A DNA stretch of 15,125 nt, taken from assembly GCA_031362295.1 (NCBI GenBank), contig JANLSG010000199.1, positions 1 through 15,125 of the forward strand. Direction: 5' to 3'. Position numbers and translations under genes: made by a program. How positions within the stretch are numbered: position 1 is the stretch's first letter; the number at the start of each line of letters is the position of its first letter. The notes beneath the pieces were generated by a model. The model ran no database searches, was not told where the DNA came from, and saw nothing but the letters and a program-made list of their open reading frames with translations. Positions 8,767-14,329 of this stretch are shown here, in pieces. This DNA comes from UBA5189 sp031362295. Lineage in GTDB: Bacteria > Chloroflexota > Limnocylindria > Limnocylindrales > CSP1-4.

Positions 8767-8795
8767 TGCGGCTTGACCGACATGCGGCTTGACCG
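8767..8795 (+). repeat. Short tandem repeat containing two TTGACC boxes
   Basis: The 13-mer TGCGGCTTGACCG occurs at 8767-8779 and again at 8783-8795, a period of 16 nt. Each copy carries TTGACC, a near-consensus -35 hexamer. A weak -10-like GATCAT lies 17 nt after the second box (8812-8817). This could be the metG promoter with a long leader, but the -10 is poor. Confidence 0.4.
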
Positions 8796-8881
8796 GCGCG
8801 CGCCTCGCCCCGATCATCCCGCCATGACCCGCCGCGGGAGCCACATGGCGATGCCCGGGCGGTCGAGTCGCGCGCGGACCT

Positions 8882-8919
8882 GATCGAGGGTCCGGCGGCG
8901 ACCGGCCGCCGGATCGATC
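8882..8919. terminator. Strong bulged hairpin in the gap before metG (terminator or leader structure)
   Basis: GATCGA (8882-8887) pairs with TCGATC (8914-8919), and TCCGGCGGC (8891-8899) pairs with GCCGCCGGA (8905-8913). Together they form 15 base pairs with a 3-nt GGG bulge and a 5-nt loop. No T-run follows on either strand, so it is not a classical intrinsic terminator. It could end the purine/NTF2 unit without a U-tract, or act as a structure in the metG leader. A smaller perfect hairpin (CGCCG, loop CTGA, CGGCG) follows at 8928-8941. The remainder of the 237-nt gap shows no convincing gene. Confidence 0.45.
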
Positions 8920-8986
8920 GCGACGTGCGCCGCTGACGGCGGACACGCCGCTCTCACCTGTCGATCGACGACTCCCCGAGGATCGA

Positions 8987-10630
8987 ATGCCTGACCGCCC
9001 GCGCTACTACCTGACCACCGCGATCGCGTATCCGAACAACAAGCCCGGCCTGCACACCCTGTACGAGGTGATCGGGTCGGACGTGATCGCGCGCTGGCAC
9101 CGGATGAAGGGCGACGACACGCGCTTCCTCACCGGCACGGACGAGCACTCCGTGAACATCGCCGAGAGCGCGGCCGCGAAGGGCATGGACACGCGCGAGT
9201 TCGTGGATGGGATGGTCAAGCTGTTCACCGACGCGGAGGACGCCCTCCTCATCGCGCCGGACCGGTTCATCCGGACCACCGATCCCGACCACCGGCTTGC
9301 GAGCCAGGAGATGGTCCGGCGCGCGTTCGCGAGTGGCGACGTCTACCTTGGCAGGTACGAGGGCTGGTACTGCCCGAACGAGGGCTTCAAGGCCCCCTCA
9401 GACCTGCACGAGACGGCCGACGGCATGCGCTGCCCGAACCATCCCAACATCACGCTCCAGTGGCTCACGGAGCGCAACTGGTTTTTCCGCCTATCGGCGT
9501 ATCGCGACCGGCTCGTCGCGCACTTCGAGGCGAACCCGGACTGGGTGCAGCCCGAGTACCGCAAGAACGAGATGCTCGCGTTCCTGCGCGGTGGGCTGGA
9601 GGACATCTCGATCTCGCGCGAGACCCTGCACTGGGGCATTCCGTTCCCGATCGCCGAGAACGGCGAGACCTCGGAGCGCGAGGACGGCTCGTGGGATCCC
9701 GAGGCGGGCGTCATCTACGTCTGGTTCGACGCGCTCATCAACTACATCACCGGCGCGGGCTTCCCGAATGATCCCGAGGCCTTCGCGAAGTGGTGGCCCG
9801 CGGACCTGCATGTCATCGGCAAGGACATCAACCGGTTCCACACGGTGATCTGGCCGGCGATGCTGATGAGCGCAGGCATCGAGCTGCCGCGCAAGGTCTG
9901 GGTCCATGGCTTCATGACCGTCCTCGGCGAGAAGATGAGCAAGAGTCGCGGCAACTTCCTGGAGCCGGCGGACATGGTCGCCGCGTTCGGCGCCGACGGC
10001 GCCCGCTACGTGACCCTGCGCGAGGTCCCGTTCGACAAGGACGCTGATGTCTCGTGGGAGAGCTTCGTCCGCCGCTACAACGCGGATCTCGCCAACGACT
10101 TCGGCAACCTCGTGAACCGCACGGTCACGATGGCGAGCCGGTACCTCGGGGGCGAGCGACCGGCGCCGAGGACAGCTGCCGATACGCCGCTCGTCGCGGC
10201 CTGGGCCGGAACGCTCGCGACGTATGCCGCGAAGCTGGACGCCCTGCTGCTGCACGAAGCCCTCGCGGCCTTGTGGGACTTCGTGGGCGAGGCCAATCGG
10301 TTCGTGGAGACGGAACAGCCGTGGGCGCTCGCCAAGGCCGCGAAGGCGGACGATGTTGGCGCGCCGGCCGCCGAGGCACGGCTTGCGGGCGTGCTCGGCG
10401 ACCTCGTCGAGGCCGCCCGACTCATCTCGCTGGCCTTGGCCCCGTTCATGCCTTCGGTGGCGCCACGCGCCCTCGAGCAGATGGGGCACGGCTATCTCTA
10501 CGGCCCTGATGGCAATGGAGGGCCGCCGGTCCTCGGCGCGCTTACCTGGGGCGCCGGAGATTCGTCCGGCAGGCTGGGGACGGCGGCGCCGCTGTTCCCG
10601 CGCCTGGATGTCGAAATTCCGGCTGGCTGA
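8987..10630 (+). CDS. metG: Methionine--tRNA ligase with atypical HIGH motif
   Basis: A 547-residue class I synthetase that charges tRNA-Met. The Rossmann fold opens with YYLTTAIAYPNNKPG, followed by FLTGTDEH, DRFIRTTDPDH, VWFDALINYITGAGFP, WPADLHVIGKDINRFH and HGFMTVLGEKMSKSRGN, with KMSKS at 316-320. The C-terminal helical anticodon domain includes NADLANDFGNLVNRT. By equal-length alignment with other MetRS, the HIGH position reads GLHT (residues 21-24). The connective peptide has Cys129 and the pair Cys149/His152 of a Thermus-type zinc knuckle, but the second Cys is Glu132. There is no C-terminal EMAP-type tRNA-binding domain. GAGG lies 5 nt before the ATG. Identity is firm despite the HIGH change. 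Confidence 0.95.
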   Translation: MPDRPRYYLTTAIAYPNNKPGLHTLYEVIGSDVIARWHRMKGDDTRFLTGTDEHSVNIAESAAAKGMDTREFVDGMVKLFTDAEDALLIAPDRFIRTTDPDHRLASQEMVRRAFASGDVYLGRYEGWYCPNEGFKAPSDLHETADGMRCPNHPNITLQWLTERNWFFRLSAYRDRLVAHFEANPDWVQPEYRKNEMLAFLRGGLEDISISRETLHWGIPFPIAENGETSEREDGSWDPEAGVIYVWFDALINYITGAGFPNDPEAFAKWWPADLHVIGKDINRFHTVIWPAMLMSAGIELPRKVWVHGFMTVLGEKMSKSRGNFLEPADMVAAFGADGARYVTLREVPFDKDADVSWESFVRRYNADLANDFGNLVNRTVTMASRYLGGERPAPRTAADTPLVAAWAGTLATYAAKLDALLLHEALAALWDFVGEANRFVETEQPWALAKAAKADDVGAPAAEARLAGVLGDLVEAARLISLALAPFMPSVAPRALEQMGHGYLYGPDGNGGPPVLGALTWGAGDSSGRLGTAAPLFPRLDVEIPAG

Positions 10631-10663
10631 TCGTCGTTCAACTGACAGCGGCTCGAATACCCA

Positions 10664-10668
10664 GGAGG
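10664..10668 (+). promoter_or_regulatory. Strong Shine-Dalgarno of the VOC gene
   Basis: The 45-nt gap after metG ends in CCAGGAGGTCCCGAC directly before the ATG at 10676. AGGAGGT is a near-perfect match to the anti-Shine-Dalgarno at good spacing, so this start is secure. No separate promoter is obvious in the gap, so read-through from metG is likely. Confidence 0.8.
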
Positions 10669-10675
10669 TCCCGAC

Positions 10676-11038
10676 ATGGCGCACGGCGAGATCAATCACA
10701 TCGAATTCCCGGCGGACGATACGGACCGCGCGAAGGCGTTCTACGGCGCCGTGGCGGGCTGGGAGTTCGGTGAGATGGACGGATTCCCGGACTACTACAT
10801 GTTCCGCACCTCGGAGGGCTACGGCGGCGCGATCGGCAAGCGCAACACGTCCACCGGCAACAGCCTCCGGATCTACATCGAGGTCGATTCCATCGACGCC
10901 GCTCTTGCCGCGTCCGACCGCACCGGCGGCACGACGAAGGAGCCGAAGTCGGATATTCCCGGCATGGGCTGGTTCGCGGTCGTGAAGGACCCCGAAGGCA
11001 GCGAGGTGGGCCTCTTCCAGAGCAGCCGCGCGGGCTGA
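10676..11038 (+). CDS. VOC-superfamily (glyoxalase/bleomycin-resistance fold) protein
   Basis: A 120-residue protein with the two beta-alpha-beta-beta-beta modules of the vicinal oxygen chelate fold. The first module starts INHIEFPADDTDRAKAFYGAVAGWEF, where His8 sits at the usual first metal-ligand position and 'FY...GW' is a family hallmark. The second runs LRIYIEVDSIDAALAASDRTGG to GMGWFAVVKDPEGSEVGLFQ, where 'DPEG...GLFQ' is the typical ending; Glu69 is a plausible second ligand. Members include lyases, dioxygenases and drug-binding proteins. Nothing here picks a substrate, so only the fold is assigned. It lies 45 nt downstream of metG on the same strand. Its 3' side faces the convergent XRE gene. 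Confidence 0.85.
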   Translation: MAHGEINHIEFPADDTDRAKAFYGAVAGWEFGEMDGFPDYYMFRTSEGYGGAIGKRNTSTGNSLRIYIEVDSIDAALAASDRTGGTTKEPKSDIPGMGWFAVVKDPEGSEVGLFQSSRAG

Positions 11039-11053
11039 ACAGCCTCGACCCGG

Positions 11054-11068
11054 CAGCCGCCACGGCTG
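11054..11068 (+). terminator. Small hairpin after the VOC gene
   Basis: CAGCCG (11054-11059), a CCA loop and CGGCTG (11063-11068) form a perfect 6-bp stem starting 15 nt after the VOC stop. No T-run follows, so its role as a terminator is only suggested by position. ACAGCC at 11039-11044 can compete for pairing with GGCTGT at 11064-11069. Confidence 0.25.
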
Positions 11069-11280
11069 TGGGTCCACGACCGCCATCCAGCGGGGGAACG
11101 CCCGAGTTGTGGGTTCACGATCGACAACCAGCGAAGATCGCCGGGTGATCCGCCTCAAGGCCTGGCGTTGGGACCCTTCCTCCGATGAATGGCGGTCCTC
11201 GCCCTCCATTCAGGGGCTGAGGATCGCCCGTGACGTAGGCGGAAGCACCTGCTTCGCTGGTTGTCAGTTCAGGTCCCACA
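11067..11280. repeat. 29-nt repeat family: two direct copies and one inverted copy
   Basis: Copy 1 (11067-11095) and copy 2 (11108-11136) are direct repeats 41 nt apart that match at about 23 of 29 positions. Copy 3 (11252-11280) is inverted relative to copy 2. The outer TGTGGG and the inner 14-mer GACAACCAGCGAAG are identical, with the same spacing between them. The region between copies 2 and 3 (115 nt) contains a further hairpin, TGAATGG (11186-11192) with CCATTCA (11206-11212). Copy 2 also holds an imperfect 18-bp palindrome centred on CGATCG (11112-11129). The layout resembles a small non-autonomous element or a REP-type repeat cluster in a convergent intergenic region. No transposase is present in the window. 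Confidence 0.6.
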
Positions 11281-11312
11281 GGTCGGCCTGACACGCGGCC
11301 CGAGCCGTGCTG

Positions 11313-11382
11313 CCCCGACCCAGGACTCCGACCCGGCCCCCGATCCACGCCCCCGTGCCAGGACCCCCGACCCAGGCCCCCC
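11313..11382 (-). repeat. G-run tract on the minus strand (possible G-quadruplex)
   Basis: The plus strand has eight C-runs of 3 to 6 nt within 70 nt. On the minus strand these are G-runs separated by loops of mostly 2 to 9 nt. The 12-mer CCCCGACCCAGG occurs exactly at 11313-11324 and 11365-11376. The tract lies just downstream of the XRE gene's stop codon. It could fold into a quadruplex in the XRE mRNA 3' region or slow the polymerase there. It may also be simple low-complexity sequence. Confidence 0.5.
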
Positions 11383-11397
11383 GAGCCGGGAGGCAGA

Positions 11398-12045
11398 TCA
11401 GAGCATGACGATCCCGTCCGACGGCGGGCACTCGCCGGCGGCGAGCGCTGCCATGACGGCGCGGGTATCGAGCGGGAAGGCGGCGCGCAGGGCCTCGCGA
11501 TGCGCCGAGAGCACAGCACGGTTGCCCTGCGTATCCGAGATCAGCAGGATGATGACGTCGAGTCGGGCATCTCGCTTCTTCAGCTGCACCTTTCGTGCGA
11601 CCGCCTGCACATCGGTGACTCGCGTCTCGGCCTCGACGCCGATCGATCGCCCGCGGAGCCTCGTGAAGCCGTCCAGTGCTCGGAGGTCACCAGGGATCGG
11701 CAGGGGTACCTCGGTCTGCCAAGGCGCGGAGTCGGGGAGCCGCGCCCGGAATCGTGCAAGAAGTCGAAGCTGGGGCGCGTCCCGGACCGGGTCCGCAGCG
11801 GGGTAGGCGCGGGCTGAAAGCACCAGGCCGACCGCGGTGCAAGCCAGCCCGACGTTGCGCACCGAGACGTGCTCGATCTCGTTCCGCTCGATCCTGGCAA
11901 ACGTCGAGTGATCGAGCCCGACAGAAGCAGCCGCAGCGCGCAGGCTCAACCCGCCGCCGCGCCGCGCTTCGCGAATGTCCGTGCCAAGGAACCCAGTTAT
12001 CCGGCCGCATGCGACGATGCCGCGGTGCGACTGATCGACAGCCAT
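11398..12045 (-). CDS. XRE-family transcriptional regulator with extra C-terminal domain
   Basis: A 215-residue protein. Residues about 20-76 form a Cro/CI-type helix-turn-helix: FLGTDIREARRGGGLS, LRAAAASVGLDHSTFARIERNE, then VRNVGLACTAVGL. Residues about 115-215 form a separate domain with LRALDGF, GVEAETR (Glu138 and Glu140), QLKKRD (Lys156-Lys157), VIILLISDTQGNRAVL and a C-terminal HREALRAAFP stretch. The acidic-ExE-Lys order is compatible with a PD-(D/E)xK-like fold, but that is inference. The ATG at 12045 is preferred over the GTG at 12051 because GAGG lies 5 nt upstream of it. The 5' end overlaps divergent tatD by 21 nt. Target and inducer are unknown. Confidence 0.75.
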   Translation of the reverse strand: MAVDQSHRGIVACGRITGFLGTDIREARRGGGLSLRAAAASVGLDHSTFARIERNEIEHVSVRNVGLACTAVGLVLSARAYPAADPVRDAPQLRLLARFRARLPDSAPWQTEVPLPIPGDLRALDGFTRLRGRSIGVEAETRVTDVQAVARKVQLKKRDARLDVIILLISDTQGNRAVLSAHREALRAAFPLDTRAVMAALAAGECPPSDGIVML

Positions 12046-12852
12046 TGCCACCTCAACGCGGATCGGTTCGCGGGCGAGGAGGACGCCGTCCTGGATCGCG
12101 CGCGGGCCGCGGGCGTGGAGCGGATCCTCGTCCCGGGTTGGAACGTCGCGTCATGTAATCGAGCGCTGGAGCTCGTCGACCGGTTCGACTGGCTGGACGC
12201 ATCGGTGGGCGTGCATCCGCACGATGCGGCCAAGGTGGATGCCGCGGGCTGGGCGCGGATCGTCACGCTCGCCGCGGACCCACGCGTCGTCGCGATCGGC
12301 GAGACCGGCCTCGACTACGACCGCGTGTTCTCGCCCATCCCGGACCAGCTGGCGAACCTGCGGCGGAACCTCGCACTGGCGCTCGACACGGGCAGGCCGG
12401 CGATCCTCCACGTGCGCTCGGCAGCGGGTCGTGACGATGCCCAGGAGGCAATCCTCGCCGAGCTCCGGGCTGCGGGATTCGGGAGCCAGGCGTCCGCCGG
12501 CGCCTTCGGGGCCGACCGGCCGCCGGCAGTCATCCACTCGTTCTCCGGCTCGGTGGGGTATGCCCGCCAGGTCCTGGACCTGGGACTGGCCATCTCGATT
12601 TCCGGGCTCGCCTTCCGCAAGGGCGAAGAGGCGACCGCCGAGGTCGTGCCGGTCGTGCCCGCGAACCGCCTCCTCGTCGAGACGGACTCGCCGTTCCTCT
12701 CGCCGCCGGGTGGGCCGCGGGGACGCAACGAGCCCGAGTGGGTTCGGATCACCGCCGAGTGGGTCGCCGAGCGGCGCGGCGTCCCGCCGGAGACGCTCGG
12801 TGCCCAGCTCGTCGCCAACCACGACACCTTCATCGGCCGCGCGCCCGCGTGA
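12025..12852 (+). CDS. tatD: TatD-family metal-dependent hydrolase
   Basis: A 275-residue TIM-barrel hydrolase of the amidohydrolase superfamily; family members are reported as metal-dependent 3'-5' DNA exonucleases or D-aminoacyl-tRNA deacylase-like enzymes. The ligands are all present: His7 and His9 (DSHCHL), Glu93 (GETGLDY), His129 (LHVRS), His171 (IHSFSG) and Asp221 (ETDSPFL). About 25 extra residues (AAGFGSQASAGAFGADRPP) lie between the two later histidines. The start is GTG at 12025, since the family sequence begins immediately (VRLIDSHCH). No Shine-Dalgarno is visible, so leaderless translation is possible. Upstream open frame lies antisense to the XRE gene and is not family-like. The stop overlaps the next gene's GTG, so the two are probably co-transcribed. 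The tatD symbol is the family name; which paralogue it is cannot be told. Confidence 0.9.
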   Translation: MRLIDSHCHLNADRFAGEEDAVLDRARAAGVERILVPGWNVASCNRALELVDRFDWLDASVGVHPHDAAKVDAAGWARIVTLAADPRVVAIGETGLDYDRVFSPIPDQLANLRRNLALALDTGRPAILHVRSAAGRDDAQEAILAELRAAGFGSQASAGAFGADRPPAVIHSFSGSVGYARQVLDLGLAISISGLAFRKGEEATAEVVPVVPANRLLVETDSPFLSPPGGPRGRNEPEWVRITAEWVAERRGVPPETLGAQLVANHDTFIGRAPA

Positions 12853-14075
12853 ACCTGGAGCACCGGCTCACACGGCGTGCCTTCGTCAGGGCAGCGGCAC
12901 TTGGCGCGGGCGGACTCGCGCTCGCCGCGTGCGCGCCGCCCAGGGCGAGCAACCCACCGGCCTCCGCCGCGCCCACCGCCACGGTCGCGCCGATCGCCAC
13001 CGAGCCAACGAGCACCGCCGCGCCGCCGTCATCGACGGCGCCGACGGCCGCCGCCCAACCGCTTCGCACACGGATCGCGGGCCTCCTCGTCGTCGGCTTC
13101 CGCGGCCTGACGGTCGGCCCCGCGGACCCGATCGCCCGCGCGATCGCCGAGACCGGCCTCGGCGGCGTGATCCTGTTCGACCGTGACGAGGAAGTCGGGA
13201 CCCGCAACGTCGAGTCGCCAGCCCAGGTCATCCGGCTCGTCGCGGACCTGCGCGCGCTCGCGCCGGACCGCGAGCTGATCGTGGCGATCGACCAGGAGGG
13301 CGGGCGCGTCCTCCGCCTCTCGCCGAAGTACGGCTACCCGGCGGTCGAATCGCAAGCCGCGATCGGGCTGGGCGACGCAGCGACGGTCACGGCCTGGGCC
13401 GACGGCATCGCCGCGACCCTGGCTGATGCAGGGATCAACCTTAACTTGGCGCCCGTCGTGGACCTGAACCTGAACCCGACGAACCCTGCGATCGGCGCAC
13501 TCGACCGGGCATTCTCAGCGGACCCAGTCGTCGTGATGCAGGACGCCGCGATCGAGGCGCGGGCGCACCGCGCGAAGGGCGTCAAGACGGCCTTGAAGCA
13601 CTTTCCCGGACTTGGCGGCGCATCCACGAACACCGACTTCGGCGTCGCCGACGTGACGCTGACCTGGCGTGACGAGGAGCTGAACCCCTATCGCGAGCTG
13701 CTCGATCTCGGCCTCGTTGATCTCGTGATGGCGGCCCACGTGGTCAACGGCCAGATCGACCCCGCGGCGCCGGCATCGCTCTCGCATGCCACCGTCACCG
13801 ACCTGCTGCGCGGCCAGCTCGGCTGGCAAGGCGTCGTCGTCACCGACGATCTTGGCGCGGCCGCGATCACCGAGGCGTTCGGTTTCGAGGACGCCATCGG
13901 GCTGGCGCTGAACGCGGGCAACGACGTCCTCCTGTTCGCGAACCAGCACGACTACGACCCGGAGCTGGCCACCCGCGTGATCGACGCGATCGAGCGCCTG
14001 GTGGGGCAGGGGATCGTCGCCGAGGCGCGCATCGACCAGGCGGCGGCGCGCATCAAGAGCCTGTTCGACGGATGA
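12849..14075 (+). CDS. Glycoside hydrolase family 3 (NagZ-like) Tat lipoprotein, altered active site
   Basis: A 408-residue exported protein. Residues 1-28 are a twin-arginine signal (LTRRAFVRAAALGAGG) ending in a lipobox LAAC with Cys28. A Pro/Ala/Thr/Ser-rich linker of about 40 residues follows, suggesting a membrane-anchored lipoprotein on the outer face. From about residue 68 the GH3 barrel begins: GLLVVGFRG, GGVILFDRD, IDQEGGRVLRL, LNLAPVVDLN, KHFPGLG (250-256), AAHVVNG and VVTDDLGAAAI. Nucleophile Asp333 is kept. The NagZ motif KHFPGHGxxxxDSH reads KHFPGLGGASTNTD here, so the Asp-x-His acid/base pair becomes Asn261-x-Asp263. The expected role is beta-N-acetylhexosaminidase in peptidoglycan turnover, but activity is uncertain. 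GTG start is in the GTGA overlap with tatD. Confidence 0.88.
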   Translation: MNLEHRLTRRAFVRAAALGAGGLALAACAPPRASNPPASAAPTATVAPIATEPTSTAAPPSSTAPTAAAQPLRTRIAGLLVVGFRGLTVGPADPIARAIAETGLGGVILFDRDEEVGTRNVESPAQVIRLVADLRALAPDRELIVAIDQEGGRVLRLSPKYGYPAVESQAAIGLGDAATVTAWADGIAATLADAGINLNLAPVVDLNLNPTNPAIGALDRAFSADPVVVMQDAAIEARAHRAKGVKTALKHFPGLGGASTNTDFGVADVTLTWRDEELNPYRELLDLGLVDLVMAAHVVNGQIDPAAPASLSHATVTDLLRGQLGWQGVVVTDDLGAAAITEAFGFEDAIGLALNAGNDVLLFANQHDYDPELATRVIDAIERLVGQGIVAEARIDQAAARIKSLFDG

Positions 14076-14107
14076 GCGACGGCGCCGCTCCGGGCCGGCG
14101 GCGTCGC
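14076..14107 (+). terminator. GC-rich hairpin directly after the NagZ-like gene
   Basis: GCGACGGCGCC (14076-14086) and GGCGGCGTCGC (14097-14107) form an 11-bp stem with one G-G mismatch and a 10-nt loop, immediately after the TGA. No U-run follows; the groESL -35 box begins 3 nt later. Position favours a U-tract-less terminator insulating the chaperonin promoter. Confidence 0.5.
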
Positions 14108-14109
14108 GG

Positions 14110-14139
14110 TTGACACGCACGGAGTAGCACTCCTACTAT
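14110..14139 (+). promoter_or_regulatory. groESL promoter (sigma-70/SigA type)
   Basis: A perfect -35 TTGACA (14110-14115), an 18-nt spacer and -10 TACTAT (14134-14139). Predicted transcription starts around 14146, inside the CIRCE operator, so HrcA binding would block initiation. The spacer contains an extra CIRCE-like half-site, TAGCACTC (14125-14132). Confidence 0.9.
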
Positions 14140-14142
14140 TGC

Positions 14143-14169
14143 TTAGCACTCTCCCATTGAGAGTGCTAA
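14143..14169 (+). promoter_or_regulatory. CIRCE operator (HrcA binding site)
   Basis: A perfect inverted repeat, TTAGCACTC, 9-nt spacer, GAGTGCTAA, identical to the CIRCE consensus. HrcA binds it and represses groESL until heat or unfolded protein occupies GroEL, which HrcA needs for activity. It sits 3 nt after the -10 box. hrcA itself is not in the window. Confidence 0.97.
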
Positions 14170-14329
14170 TCGGATCGGTTCCGGTGGTCCGCTGGCCCGA
14201 CAGGAGGTTGTCGGAGGCGCGGACCGGAAGCGACCGCAAGGCACCAGCGCGGAGTCGAGTCCGCTCCGCATCACATGACATGGGCGCGTCGCGCCCAAAT
14301 CGAAGGTTCGGACGGCTTCGGCCGTCTCC
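14170..14329 (+). other. Structured 5' leader of groESL
   Basis: About 160 nt between CIRCE and the groES ribosome site contain several stems. Residues 14179-14229 form one long hairpin. Its outer arms are 14179-14184 with 14224-14229, and 14188-14192 with 14219-14223, with a 3-nt bulge. Its inner stem CCGACA/TGTCGG presents GGAGGT in the loop (14203-14208). Further stems are GCGGA/TCCGC (14249-14264), GGGCGC/GCGCCC (14282-14296) and GACGGC-TTCG-GCCGTC (14311-14326), the last an ultra-stable UUCG tetraloop ending 3 nt before the Shine-Dalgarno. A role in mRNA stability, ribosome standby or thermal control is inferred. Confidence 0.55.

Larger units (their letters stand above)
11039..11397. 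other. 359-nt convergent intergenic region without a gene
   Basis: This gap lies between the 3' ends of the VOC gene (plus) and the XRE gene (minus). It contains the small hairpin, the three-copy repeat and the G-run tract listed separately. A 60-codon open frame beginning at GTG 11109 lies inside the repeat, has no ribosome site and resembles no family I know, so I do not call it a gene. I see no tRNA or other RNA gene. Confidence 0.6.

Noticed and set aside
8814..8957. A 47-codon minus-strand frame (GTG start) in the gap between the NTF2-like gene and metG, with fairly protein-like composition and GC-rich third positions.
   Set aside because: No ribosome site at proper spacing, no family resemblance, and much of it is the strong hairpin at 8882-8919, which explains its composition.
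8750..8986. A T-box riboswitch or tRNA gene upstream of metG.
   Set aside because: No T-box antiterminator sequence, specifier loop or tRNA-like cloverleaf could be found.
11109..11291. A 60-codon frame starting at GTG inside the intergenic repeat.
   Set aside because: No ribosome site, lies wholly within the repeat structure, and matches no known family.
11869..12024. An N-terminal extension of tatD by 52 codons in the same open frame.
   Set aside because: This stretch is antisense to the XRE coding region, has no family similarity, and the TatD motif DSHCH normally begins within the first few residues, matching the GTG at 12025.
14197..14220. The GGAGGT at 14203-14208 considered as the ribosome site of a leader peptide before groES.
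   Set aside because: No start codon at suitable spacing follows, and the sequence is the loop of a stable hairpin.
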